From Streptomyces sp. DH-12 (GTDB taxonomy: Bacteria; Actinomycetota; Actinomycetes; Streptomycetales; Streptomycetaceae), in NCBI RefSeq assembly GCF_002899455.1, contig NZ_PPFB01000001.1, forward strand, positions 5,431,001 to 5,495,000: a stretch of DNA of 64,000 bases, given 5' to 3'. A program made the position numbers and the translations under genes. Shown piece after piece: positions 17,941 to 26,485 of the stretch. Under the pieces are notes generated by a model. It made no database searches, was not told the origin of the DNA, and saw only the letters and a list, made by a program, of their open reading frames with translations. The first letter of the stretch is position 1. The number at the start of each line of letters is the position of its first letter.

Positions 17941-18582
17941 TCACGCCTCCGGGAAGGCGCGGCCCGGGGCGCCGGCGGACGGCGTGCCCAGGCTCGGCGG
18001 GGCGGACGGCGCGGGAGGCGTCGTCCCGGCCGGCGGCGTCAGCTCGCCCCGGCCCGGCGCCGCGGCGACCTCGGCCCGGCCGTCGCCGTTCGCCTGCGAT
18101 GCCGCCTGCGTCACCTTCGCCAGGCGTCCCACGGCCAGTCCGGCCAGCAGCGCGCCCCCGAGGAAGGCGCCGGGCCGCCGCCGGGCGAAGCTCTGCAGGT
18201 CGGCGACGATGCCCTCGACGCCCTGGCGCTCCAGGTAGTCGGCCGCCCGCTGGCCCTTGTCCCCCGCCCTCACCGCCAGGCTGCGGGCGGGGGAGTCGCT
18301 CTCGGCGTGCGCGGCCAGCTCGGTGAGGTCGGTCGCCCACTGCCGCAGCGTGCCGGCGGCCCGCCTGGTCTGCCCGTCCGCCTCCTCGACGGCGCGGGTG
18401 CGCAGGTCCTGGACGACCGTGCCGGCCTGCTCCCGTGCCTCTCCCACGACGGTACGGGCCTGTTCCGCCGCGGTCCCGGCGACCTGTCCGGCGGCCTGCC
18501 TGGCCTGTCCGGCCGTCGCGGAGGTCTCTGCCTTCACCTTCTCCCCGGTGCCGGCGGACCCGGTTCGTACGGACTCACTCAT
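17941..18582 (-). CDS. Ala/Gln-rich helical membrane-associated protein, first gene of the operon
   Basis: A 213-residue protein. It has a long coiled N-terminal half (ETSATAGQARQAAGQVAGTA and similar), a central conserved patch AADYLERQGVEGIVADLQSF, one TM helix (FLGGALLAGLAVGRL) and a Pro-rich low-complexity tail. It resembles the DUF883/YtxH-like stress proteins that travel with holin-X and DUF3618 genes. No enzymatic motif. The Pro-rich tail suggests surface exposure, but orientation cannot be decided from sequence. Confidence 0.78.
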   Translation of the reverse strand: MSESVRTGSAGTGEKVKAETSATAGQARQAAGQVAGTAAEQARTVVGEAREQAGTVVQDLRTRAVEEADGQTRRAAGTLRQWATDLTELAAHAESDSPARSLAVRAGDKGQRAADYLERQGVEGIVADLQSFARRRPGAFLGGALLAGLAVGRLAKVTQAASQANGDGRAEVAAAPGRGELTPPAGTTPPAPSAPPSLGTPSAGAPGRAFPEA

Positions 18583-18818
18583 CGGCGTGTTCCCCTCATC
18601 GACTGTGTGCGTGCGGCCCGTGTCCCCGTGGGCCCGGTGTGGGCCGGAGGCCGTGCTCCGGGCCGCACACGTGGCCGTCCGTCGTGGTCCGGGTGGCCAT
18701 TTAAGATGTTTTGACACATATTGAGGGGCTTTATGTCTCACTGTCCGCGCGGCCGCCGCGCGCCGTGAGGCGGCGGACGGGGGCACGCCCGCGCCGTGCG
18801 GACGCGGCGACGGCGGTC
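18583..18818. other. 236-bp region upstream of the holin/DUF3618 operon
   Basis: No gene recognised. It contains an unusually AT-rich stretch, 18700-18735, with the inverted repeat ATGT-n6-ACAT (18706-18719), likely part of the operon promoter. Confidence 0.4.
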
Positions 18819-19271
18819 CTACCCCTCCGCCTGTCCCGCCGCCTGCTTCGACAGCAGCTTGTGCAGGGGCTCCGTCGCGCGGCGGCGGTACTCCTGGACC
18901 GCCCAGCCGTTGCCGTCGGGGTCCTCGAAGTGCATGAAGGTGGCGCCGTCGGAGTCGGCGTAGCGGACCGGTCCGGAGATCTCCAGGCCGCGGGCGGTCA
19001 GTTCGGCGTGGGCCTTCTCGATGTCGGCGACGCAGAGCTGGAGGCCCTGGTAGGCGCCGGGCGCCGGGGTGGGGCCGGGGGAGGTCTCCCAGAGGGTGTC
19101 GCCGAGGGCGATCGAGCACCCGGAGCCGGGCGGGGTCAGCTGGACGACGCGCATGCCCGGCATGACCTCCTGGTCGATGTCCACGTGGAAGCCGACCTTG
19201 TCCCGGTAGAAGTCCCGGGCCCGGTCGATGTCGCTCACCGGGAGCGGAATCACTTCGAGGGTCATGTCCAT
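18819..19271 (-). CDS. VOC/glyoxalase-fold protein
   Basis: A 150-residue protein with two beta-alpha-beta-beta-beta modules of the vicinal-oxygen-chelate fold: VIPLPVSDIDRARDFYRDKV, then LQLCVADIEKAHAEL and the C-terminal FEDPDGNGWAVQEY. The latter is the family's typical metal-ligand Glu/Asp region. Fosfomycin-resistance, glyoxalase and dioxygenase members share this fold; the specific substrate cannot be inferred. GGAGG sits 5 nt before the ATG at 19271, which beats the internal ATG at 19265. Confidence 0.85.
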   Translation of the reverse strand: MDMTLEVIPLPVSDIDRARDFYRDKVGFHVDIDQEVMPGMRVVQLTPPGSGCSIALGDTLWETSPGPTPAPGAYQGLQLCVADIEKAHAELTARGLEISGPVRYADSDGATFMHFEDPDGNGWAVQEYRRRATEPLHKLLSKQAAGQAEG

Positions 19272-19605
19272 GAGAGCCTCCGGCTCCTTCGTCGGGTACC
19301 GCGTCGGGCGGACCGCCACCGGGTCCGGCGCGACGGCTCTTCCCACCGAAACCGAAAACGGTGTGCGGCGCCACCGAGAACACCGCGGCGCGGCCCGGCC
19401 CGGCCCGGTGCGGAAGCGCGGCCCCCGGACGGCCGGGAGCGGGGCGCCGTGCGGCCGGCAGGGCGCACCGCGGTTCTCCGCGGTCCTCCCGTCGGACCCC
19501 GCCCGGCCCCGGACGTCACCGCGGGCCGCCCCGGGGCCGTGATCGCGTCCTCCGGCTAGGCTCAGGGCCGTACGACCCTGAACCGAGGCACGAGGGAGGC
19601 CGGGG
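19272..19605. other. 334-bp divergent region, VOC gene / glnE
   Basis: No gene recognised. A TAGGCT hexamer at 19557-19562, 43 bp before glnE, is a plausible -10 box. The remainder is GC-rich sequence in which I see no clear operator. Confidence 0.4.
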
Positions 19606-22600
19606 ATGACGTCGGCGCCGGGACGCAGGAGCAGTATCTTCACGCGGCTGCTGCGGCACGGCTTCACCGATCCGTCGGCCGCCGAACGCCTCCTCGACAG
19701 CCCCGGGCTGACGGCCGTACGCGACGACCCCGTGCTGCTCGACGCCCTCGGGCGGACCGCCGACCCCGACCTCGCGCTGCACGGGCTGGTGCGGCTGCTG
19801 GAGGCGCAGGAGACGGCCACTGCCCGCCGGGAGCTGCTGGACACCGTGACAGCGGCCAAGCCGCTGCGCGACCGGCTGCTCGGGGTGCTCGGCGCCTCCG
19901 AGGCGCTCGCCGAGCACCTCGCCCGGCACCCCCGGGACTGGCAGGCCCTCGTCACCTACGAGCCGCGCGACCTGCACCCCGGCGTGGAGGAGTTCGAACG
20001 CGGCCTCGCCGGCGTCACCGACCCGGTCGCCCTGCGCGTCGCCTACCGGCGCTGCCTGCTGTCCATCGCCGCCCGCGACGTCTGCGGCACCGTCGACGTC
20101 TCCGAGGCCGCCGCCGAACTCGCCGACCTCGCCACCGCCACCCTGCGCGCGGCCCTCGCCCTCGCCGCGGCCGACGCGCCCGAGGACGACGCGCTGTGCC
20201 GGCTCGCGGTGATCGCGATGGGCAAGTGCGGCGGCCACGAGCTGAACTACGTCTCCGACGTCGACGTCATCTTCGTCGCCGAGGCGGCCGGCGACGCCGA
20301 CGAGGACAAGGCGCTGCGCGCCGCGACCCGGCTGGCCTCGCACATGATGCGGATCTGCTCGGAGACCACCGTCGAGGGCTCCATCTGGCCCGTGGACGCC
20401 AACCTGCGGCCGGAGGGCCGCAACGGGCCGCTGGTGCGCACCCTCGCCTCCCACCTCGCCTACTACCAGCGCTGGGCCAAGACCTGGGAGTTCCAGGCGC
20501 TGCTCAAGGCCCGCCCCGTCGCCGGCGACCTCGCGCTCGGCGAGGAGTACACGGCCGCGCTCCGGCCGCTGGTCTGGCAGGCGGCCGAGCGGGAGAACTT
20601 CGTCGCCGACGTGCAGGAGATGCGCCGCCGGGTCGTGGCGAACATCCCCGTCGCCGAGGTCGACCGCCAGCTCAAGCTCGGCCCCGGCGGCCTGAGGGAC
20701 GTCGAGTTCGCCGTGCAGCTCCTCCAGCTCGTGCACGGCCGCGCCGACGCCTCCCTGCGCAGCGGCACCACCCTCGACGCGCTCAAGGCCCTCGCCGCCG
20801 GCGGCTACGTCGGCCGCGCGGACGCCGCCCAGCTCGACGAGGCGTACCGCTTCCTGCGCTCCCTGGAGCACCGCATCCAGCTCCACCGGCTGCGCCGCAC
20901 CCACCTCGTGCCCGAGGACGAGGCCGACCTGCGGCGCCTCGGCCGCTCCCTGGGCCTGCGCACCGACCCGGTGGCCTCCCTGACCCGCGAGTGGCGGCGG
21001 CACACCACCGTGGTGCGGCGGCTGCACGAGAAGCTGTTCTACCGGCCGCTGCTCGACGCCGTCGCCGCGCTCGCCCCCGGCGAGGCCCGGCTCAGCGCGG
21101 AGGCCGCCCGCGCACGCATGGTCGCCCTCGGCTACGCCGACCCCGCCGCCGCGCTGCGCCACCTGGAGGCCCTCGCCTCCGGCGTCACCCGCAAGGCCGC
21201 CATCCAGCGCACCCTGCTGCCGGTGCTGCTCGGCTGGTTCGCGGACTCCGCCGACCCCGACGCCGGGCTGCTGAACTTCCGCAAGGTCTCCGACGCCCTC
21301 GGCAAGACCCCCTGGTACCTGCGGCTGCTGCGCGACGAGGGCGCCGCCGCGGAGAACCTCGCCCGGGTGCTGTCCGCCGGGCGGCTCGCCCCCGACCTGC
21401 TGATGCGCGCCCCCGAAGCGGTCGCGCTGCTCGGCGGCGGGGACGGCAGCGGCCTCACCCCCCGCTCCCGCGCCTCCCTGGAGCAGGAGATCCTCGCCGC
21501 GGTGCGCCGCGCCGACGACGCCGTCCAGGGCGTCACCGCCGCCCGCGGGGTGCGCCGCCGCGAGCTGTTCCGCACGGCCGCCGCCGACATCGTCGGCTCC
21601 TACGGCACCGAGTCCCAGCCCGCCGAGGCCGACCAGGGCGCCCTGGTGGACCTGGTGGGGGGCGCGGTGTCCGACCTGACCGCCGCCGCCCTCGCCGGCA
21701 CGCTCCGCGCGGTGGTCCGCGAGGGCTGGGGGGACGCCCTCCCCACCCGGTTCGCGGTCATCGGCATGGGCCGCTTCGGCGGGCACGAGCTGGGCTACGG
21801 CTCCGACGCGGACGTCCTCTTCGTGCACGAACCGCGCGACGGCGTGGACGAGCGGGAGGCGTCCGAGGCCGCGAACAAGGTGGTCGCGGAGATGCGCAGG
21901 CTGCTCCAGGCGCCCAGCGCCGACCCGCCGCTGCTGATCGACGCCGACCTGCGCCCGGAGGGCAGGTCCGGCCCGATGGTGCGCACTCTCGCCTCCTACG
22001 CGGCGTACTACCGGCGCTGGGCGCTGGTGTGGGAGCGGCACGCGCTGCTGCGGGCGGAGCCCGTCGCCGGGGACGAGGACCTGGGCCGCCGCTTCGTGGA
22101 GCTGGCCGACCCGCTGCGGTACCCGGCCGGAGGGCTGGACGAGGACGCGGTCCGGGAGATCAGGCGGCTGAAGGCCCGTATGGAGTCCGAGCGGCTGCCG
22201 CGCGGCGCCGACCCCAAGCTGCACGCCAAGCTGGGCCCGGGCGGGCTGTCCGACGTGGAGTGGACCGTGCAGCTGCTGCAGTTGAGGCACGCCGCTCAGG
22301 TGCCGGGGCTGCGGACGACCCGCACCCGGGAGGCGCTGGCCGCCGCGCGCGAGGCCGGGCTGGTCTCCGAGGAGGACGCCTGCGTCCTCGACGAGGCGTG
22401 GGTGCTGGCCACCCGCGTCCGCAACGCGGTGATGCTGGTACGGGGCCGGGCGGGGGACACCTTCCCCACCGTGCCGCGCGAACTGGCCGCCGTCGGCCGC
22501 TACCTGGGCTACGGCCCCGGCCACGCCGGCGACATGCTCGACGCCTACCGCCGCACGGCCCGCCGCGCCCGGGGCGTGATGGAGGAGCTGTTCTACGGGG

Positions 22601-22608
22601 GGCTGTGA
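19606..22608 (+). CDS. glnE: Glutamine synthetase adenylyltransferase / adenylyl-removing enzyme
   Basis: GlnE adenylylates and deadenylylates GS-I on a tyrosine to tune ammonia assimilation. The 1000-residue protein shows both nucleotidyltransferase domains: the N-terminal removase domain with GKCGGHELNYVSDVDVIF (about residues 206-223) and the C-terminal transferase domain with GMGRFGGHELGYGSDADVLF (about 722-741). Each is followed by a DLRPEGRNGPLVRTL- or DLRPEGRSGPMVRTL-type loop and a GlnD-like helical domain. Its natural partner GlnA, with the modifiable Tyr397, lies 32 kb downstream in this window. Confidence 0.96.
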   Translation: MTSAPGRRSSIFTRLLRHGFTDPSAAERLLDSPGLTAVRDDPVLLDALGRTADPDLALHGLVRLLEAQETATARRELLDTVTAAKPLRDRLLGVLGASEALAEHLARHPRDWQALVTYEPRDLHPGVEEFERGLAGVTDPVALRVAYRRCLLSIAARDVCGTVDVSEAAAELADLATATLRAALALAAADAPEDDALCRLAVIAMGKCGGHELNYVSDVDVIFVAEAAGDADEDKALRAATRLASHMMRICSETTVEGSIWPVDANLRPEGRNGPLVRTLASHLAYYQRWAKTWEFQALLKARPVAGDLALGEEYTAALRPLVWQAAERENFVADVQEMRRRVVANIPVAEVDRQLKLGPGGLRDVEFAVQLLQLVHGRADASLRSGTTLDALKALAAGGYVGRADAAQLDEAYRFLRSLEHRIQLHRLRRTHLVPEDEADLRRLGRSLGLRTDPVASLTREWRRHTTVVRRLHEKLFYRPLLDAVAALAPGEARLSAEAARARMVALGYADPAAALRHLEALASGVTRKAAIQRTLLPVLLGWFADSADPDAGLLNFRKVSDALGKTPWYLRLLRDEGAAAENLARVLSAGRLAPDLLMRAPEAVALLGGGDGSGLTPRSRASLEQEILAAVRRADDAVQGVTAARGVRRRELFRTAAADIVGSYGTESQPAEADQGALVDLVGGAVSDLTAAALAGTLRAVVREGWGDALPTRFAVIGMGRFGGHELGYGSDADVLFVHEPRDGVDEREASEAANKVVAEMRRLLQAPSADPPLLIDADLRPEGRSGPMVRTLASYAAYYRRWALVWERHALLRAEPVAGDEDLGRRFVELADPLRYPAGGLDEDAVREIRRLKARMESERLPRGADPKLHAKLGPGGLSDVEWTVQLLQLRHAAQVPGLRTTRTREALAAAREAGLVSEEDACVLDEAWVLATRVRNAVMLVRGRAGDTFPTVPRELAAVGRYLGYGPGHAGDMLDAYRRTARRARGVMEELFYGGL

Positions 22609-22645
22609 GCCCCCTCGCCGGGTGGGTCCCGCGCGCTCCGGGGCG

Positions 22646-23530
22646 TCAGCCCTGTTTCTGCGAGGGCACGCGCTCCGGGGCCGCCGGCGTTTCCCGTCCC
22701 GTCCCGTCGCCCGGCAGCAGCCGGGGGAGGGCGGAGGGGCGGCGGCCGTACCAGGCGTGGGTGACGCCGTAGCCGACGGCGAGGCACAGGACGCCGCCGA
22801 CCGCGTCCAGCCAGAAGTGGTTGGCGGTGGCGACGATGACCACCAGCGTGGCCACCGGGTAGACGAGCCCCAGCACCCGCACCCACGGCACGGTGGCCAG
22901 CGCGAAGAGGGCGATGCCGCACCACAGCGACCAGCCGATGTGCATGGACGGCATCGCCGCGTACTGGTTGGAGACGTTCTTCAGGTCGCCGGAGGCCATC
23001 GAGCCCCAGGTCTGGTGGACCAGGACCGTGTCGATGAAGTCCGGGCCGTTCATCAGCCGCGGCGGGGCGAGCGGGAAGAGGTAGAAGCCGACCAGGGCGA
23101 AGCCCGTGGTGACGAACAGGACCAGCCGGGTCGCCGCGTACCGGCCGGGGTGTCTGCGGTACAGCCACACCAGCACACCCAGCGTCACCGCGAAGTGCAG
23201 GGTGGCGTAGTAGTAGTTCATCCCGACGACGAGCCACGTCACCGAGTTCACCGCGTGGTTGACGGACAGCTCGAAGGCCGCTCCGAGCTGGCTCTCCAGC
23301 CGCCAGATCAGGTCGGCGTTGCGCAGCGCCTCGGCCCGCTGCTCCGGCACCGCGTTGCGCACGAGCGAGTACGTGGCGTAACTCACCGCGATGAGCAGGA
23401 TCTCGAACCACAACCGGGGCCGGCGGGGAGCGCGGAGGCGGCGCAGACGGCCCGCCCCCGCCGTCTCCTCGACGGGGCTCGCTGCGGCCGCCCGACGGCC
23501 TTCCAGCGTGGTCACGGTCGAGTCACCCAT
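22646..23530 (-). CDS. PAP2/Aur1-type membrane phosphatase or phosphotransferase
   Basis: A 294-residue polytopic protein with about six TM helices. The PAP2 active-site motifs are kept in the Aur1/inositolphosphotransferase form: PSMHIGWSLW and, two helices later, ANHFWLDAVGG (catalytic His and Asp). Related enzymes hydrolyse or transfer lipid phosphates at the outer face of the membrane. The specific lipid is unknown. The ATG at 23530 is the second in-frame start (a GTG lies six bases before); neither has a strong Shine-Dalgarno sequence. Confidence 0.82.
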   Translation of the reverse strand: MGDSTVTTLEGRRAAAASPVEETAGAGRLRRLRAPRRPRLWFEILLIAVSYATYSLVRNAVPEQRAEALRNADLIWRLESQLGAAFELSVNHAVNSVTWLVVGMNYYYATLHFAVTLGVLVWLYRRHPGRYAATRLVLFVTTGFALVGFYLFPLAPPRLMNGPDFIDTVLVHQTWGSMASGDLKNVSNQYAAMPSMHIGWSLWCGIALFALATVPWVRVLGLVYPVATLVVIVATANHFWLDAVGGVLCLAVGYGVTHAWYGRRPSALPRLLPGDGTGRETPAAPERVPSQKQG

Positions 23531-23597
23531 GGGCACAGAGTCTGCCAGATAAGACCTCTTCGTCAGATCATCCCCCGGTCGGGTCCGGCCCGCACGT

Positions 23598-23638
23598 CCT
23601 GCCCCGGGAGGGAGCCTTCCGTCTCCTCCCCGGGCAGG
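23598..23638 (-). terminator. Probable terminator of malR
   Basis: A near-perfect stem (about 23598-23614 with 23622-23638) starts about 25 bp past the malR stop on the minus strand. Confidence 0.6.
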
Positions 23639-23662
23639 GCGCGCCGGCGCCCGCCCTCCGCC

Positions 23663-24790
23663 CTAGGGACGATGGCGGTCCCCGGGCGCCGACGCCGTCG
23701 AACCGCGCACCACCAGCTCGGGCATGAACACGAACTCGCTGTGCGGCGCGGGCGTTCCGCCGATCTCCTCCAGCAGGGTGCGCACCGCCGCCTGCCCCAT
23801 CGCCGGGACCGGCTTGCGGACCGTGGTCAGCGGCGGGTCGGTGAACGCGATCAGCGGCGAGTCGTCGAAGCCGACCACCGAGATGTCGCCCGGCACCTCG
23901 AGCCCGCGCTGCCGGGCCGCCCGGATCGCGCCCAGCGCCATCATGTCGCTCGCGCACACCACGGCCGTGCAGTCCCGGTCCATCAGCGCGCTGGCCGCGG
24001 CCTGTCCGCCCTCCAGCGTGTACAGCGAGTGCTGGATCAGCTCCGTCTCGACCGTCTCCGCGCTCAGTCCCGACTGTTCCTGCACGGCCCGGACGAAGCC
24101 CTCTATCTTGCGCTGCACCGGCACGAACCGCTTCGGCCCGAGCGCCAGCCCGATCCGGGTGTGGCCGAGGGACGCGAGGTGGGTGACGGCCAGCGCCATC
24201 GCGGCCCGGTCGTCGGGGGAGATGAACGGCGCCTGCACCTTCGGCGAGAAACCGTCCACGAGCACGAACGGCACGCCCTGCGCCCGCAGCCGCTCGTAGC
24301 GCTGCATGTCGGCGGTGGTGTCGGCGTGCAGTCCGGAGACGTAGATGATGCCGGCGACCCCGCGGTCCACGAGCATCTCGGTCAGCTCGTCCTCGGTGGA
24401 CCCGCCGGGGGTCTGGGTGGCGAGCACCGGGGTGTAGCCCTGCCGGGTCAGCGCCTGCCCGATCACCTGGGCCAGCGCCGGGAAGATCGGGTTCTCCAGC
24501 TCGGGCGTGATGAGCCCGACGAGACCCTCGCTGCGCTGCCGCAGCCGCACCGGGCGCTCGTAGCCCAGCACGTCCAGGGCGGCGAGCACGGACTGGCGGG
24601 TGGTGGCGGCGACGCCCGGCTTCCCGTTCAGGACCCGGCTGACGGTCGCCTCGCTCACCCCCGCCTGAGCAGCGATGTCAGCAAGCCGTGTGGTCACAGG
24701 ACCGGACTGTATCTGCCGGTTGTCGCCCTGCGCACCGATCGGACGCCTGGTGCGCGCCGTGGGACGGCCCGTGGTGGGCTGCTGGCTCAT
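23663..24790 (-). CDS. malR: LacI-family maltose/maltodextrin repressor MalR
   Basis: A 375-residue LacI/GalR regulator. The helix-turn-helix ADIAAQAGVSEATVSRVLNG is followed by the hinge helix and a periplasmic-binding-like sensor domain (GLVGLITPELENPIFP, GIIYVSGL, VVCASDMMALGAI). It is divergent from malEFG, the standard Streptomyces arrangement in which it represses malE and starch-hydrolase genes. The ATG at 24790 is chosen because GAGGG lies 7 nt before it. An in-frame GTG at 24697 gives the usual family N-terminus (TTRLADIA) but has no ribosome site. If 24790 is used there is a 31-residue basic extension. Confidence 0.92.
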   Translation of the reverse strand: MSQQPTTGRPTARTRRPIGAQGDNRQIQSGPVTTRLADIAAQAGVSEATVSRVLNGKPGVAATTRQSVLAALDVLGYERPVRLRQRSEGLVGLITPELENPIFPALAQVIGQALTRQGYTPVLATQTPGGSTEDELTEMLVDRGVAGIIYVSGLHADTTADMQRYERLRAQGVPFVLVDGFSPKVQAPFISPDDRAAMALAVTHLASLGHTRIGLALGPKRFVPVQRKIEGFVRAVQEQSGLSAETVETELIQHSLYTLEGGQAAASALMDRDCTAVVCASDMMALGAIRAARQRGLEVPGDISVVGFDDSPLIAFTDPPLTTVRKPVPAMGQAAVRTLLEEIGGTPAPHSEFVFMPELVVRGSTASAPGDRHRP

Positions 24791-24856
24791 CGCGATCCCT
24801 CAAGTCGTGGTCGGCGTCCGCTCCGCAACGGATGATTCCCCCGACGGCAACGGATG

Positions 24857-24878
24857 GCAAGTGCTTGCAGAGTCTTGC
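24857..24878. promoter_or_regulatory. MalR-type half-site cluster, distal
   Basis: GCAAG (24857-24861), CTTGC (24864-24868) and CTTGC (24874-24878): one inverted pair plus a direct repeat with 10-bp phasing. It lies close to malR, so autoregulation is plausible. Confidence 0.5.
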
Positions 24879-24966
24879 ACAACCGTCCGAACCCCCGGCG
24901 TACGGGCGGAAAGCAGGGTTGCGCGACGGTCGAGAACGGGTCACGGCACCATAACTGTCGCGGGCT

Positions 24967-24987
24967 CTTGCAAAACTTTTCTGCAAG
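24967..24987. promoter_or_regulatory. MalR-type operator before malE
   Basis: CTTGCA (24967-24972) and TGCAAG (24982-24987) form an inverted repeat with a 9-nt spacer, just upstream of the probable malE promoter. Confidence 0.55.
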
Positions 24988-25116
24988 GTCTTTCGGAAAT
25001 GTTCCGGCGCTGTTACGTTCACGTCGCCCGGCCGCCGCAACGGCGCAGTCGGCACCTCGCGGGACGGCAGACGGGGCCGTTCCCGCCTCACGGGCTTAAC
25101 CCTCAAGGAGAACCTC

Positions 25117-26388
25117 ATGCGGCGTGGCATAGCGGCCACCGCGCTGGTGGCGTCCCTCGCCCTCGCGGCGACGGCCTGCGGCGGCGACAGCGACAGCGGT
25201 GACAAGGCCGGCGGCCCGGTCACCATCACCTGGTGGGACACCTCCAACGCGACCAACGAGGCGCCGACCTACCAGGCCCTGGTCAAGGAGTTCGAGGCCG
25301 CCAACAAGGACATCAAGGTCAACTTCGTCAACGTCCCGTTCGACCAGGCGCAGAACAAGTTCGACACCGCCGCCGGTTCCAAGGGCGCCCCCGACGTGCT
25401 GCGCTCCGAGGTCGGCTGGACCCCCGCCTTCGCCAAGAAGGGCTTCTTCCTGCCCCTGGACGGCACCGAGGCCCTCGCCGAGCAGGACGAGTTCAAGCCC
25501 AACCTGCTCGAGCAGGCCAAGTACGAGGGCAAGACCTACGGCGTCCCGTTCACCACGGACACCCTCGCGTTCGTCTACAACAAGGAGCTCTTCGCCAAGG
25601 CCGGCGTCGAGGTCCCCAAGACCTGGGACGACCTGAAGAAGGCCGCCGCCACCATCAAGACGAAGACCGGCGTCGACGGCTACTGGGGCTCCACGGCCGG
25701 CTACTACGCCCAGCCGTTCCTGTACGGCGAGGGCACCGACACGGTCGACGTCGAGGCCAAGAAGATCACCGTCAAGTCCGCCGCGGCCGAGAAGGCCTAC
25801 GGCACCTGGCTGAGCCTCTTCGAGGGCAAGGGCCTGCACAAGGCCGACGTGACCGCCGACGCCTACGCCCACATCCAGGACGCGTTCGTCAACGGCAAGG
25901 TCGCCTCGATCATCCAGGGCCCGTGGGAGATCACCAACTTCTACAAGGGCTCCGCCTTCAAGGACAGGAACAACCTCGGCATCGCCACCGTCCCGGCCGG
26001 CTCCACCGGCAAGGCGGGCGCCCCCACCGGCGGTCACAACCTCTCCGTCTACGCCGGCTCCAGCAAGGAGAAGCAGGAGGCCGCGCTGAAGTTCGTGAAG
26101 TTCATGACCTCGGCCGGGGCGCAGGAGACCATCGCGCTGAAGAACTCCACGCTGCCGACGCGCGACGACGCCTACACCGCCAAGGTCAAGACCGACCCGG
26201 GCATCGCCGGCTACCAGACGGTCCTCTCGGCCGCCCAGCCGCGTCCGGCGCTGCCCGAGTACAGCTCCCTGTGGGGCCCGCTGGACGACGAACTGCCGCA
26301 GATCGCCAGCGGCAAGGAGTCCCTGGACAAGGGCCTGAGCGACGCGGAGGCCGCCATCACCAAGCTGGTGCCGGACTTCAGCAAGTAA
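25117..26388 (+). CDS. malE: Maltose/maltodextrin-binding lipoprotein MalE
   Basis: The extracellular solute-binding lipoprotein of the maltodextrin ABC importer, 423 residues. The signal peptide ends in the lipobox LAATAC with Cys21 as the lipidation site, followed by an Asp/Ser-rich tether. The class-1 binding fold is evident from ITWWDTSNATNEAPTYQALV, GVPFTTDTLAFVYNKELF and IIQGPWEI. AAGGAGAACCTC precedes the ATG. It is the first gene of malEFG. The gap to malF holds a stem-loop that may keep MalE expressed above the permeases. Confidence 0.95.
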   Translation: MRRGIAATALVASLALAATACGGDSDSGDKAGGPVTITWWDTSNATNEAPTYQALVKEFEAANKDIKVNFVNVPFDQAQNKFDTAAGSKGAPDVLRSEVGWTPAFAKKGFFLPLDGTEALAEQDEFKPNLLEQAKYEGKTYGVPFTTDTLAFVYNKELFAKAGVEVPKTWDDLKKAAATIKTKTGVDGYWGSTAGYYAQPFLYGEGTDTVDVEAKKITVKSAAAEKAYGTWLSLFEGKGLHKADVTADAYAHIQDAFVNGKVASIIQGPWEITNFYKGSAFKDRNNLGIATVPAGSTGKAGAPTGGHNLSVYAGSSKEKQEAALKFVKFMTSAGAQETIALKNSTLPTRDDAYTAKVKTDPGIAGYQTVLSAAQPRPALPEYSSLWGPLDDELPQIASGKESLDKGLSDAEAAITKLVPDFSK

Positions 26389-26397
26389 TGCCCGCGT

Positions 26398-26438
26398 GGC
26401 CGCCGGACCCGCTTCCAGGAGGGGAGGGCCCGGCGGCC
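26398..26438 (+). other. Stem-loop in the malE-malF gap
   Basis: A 9-bp perfect stem (26398-26406 with 26430-26438, 23-nt loop) between the binding-protein and permease genes. Such structures often attenuate read-through or stabilise the upstream mRNA. Confidence 0.4.
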
Positions 26439-26485
26439 GCCGGCCTGTGAGCCGTACTCCTTGATCATCCAGAAGGTGCCGAACC

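Larger units (their letters stand above)
24791..25116. other. 326-bp malR-malE control region
   Basis: Holds repeated CTTGC / GCAAG half-sites (24857-24878 and 24967-24987) and a TACGTT -10-like hexamer at 25014-25019 that fits the malE promoter. Confidence 0.6.

Noticed and set aside
18711..18739. Plus-strand TTGACA with a TATGTC sequence as a promoter
   Set aside because: The spacer is only 15 bp and no plus-strand gene follows; the VOC gene there is on the minus strand.
19064..19090. GGGGTGGGGCCGGGGGAGG in the VOC gene as a third copy of the palindromic insert
   Set aside because: It lacks the palindromic GGGGGTnCCnCCC half and cannot form the same hairpin; it reads as an ordinary Pro/Gly loop.
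19516..22524. A 1002-codon frame antisense to glnE
   Set aside because: Composition is a high-GC shadow (Val/Gly/Gln/His rich) while the plus strand encodes both GlnE catalytic domains.
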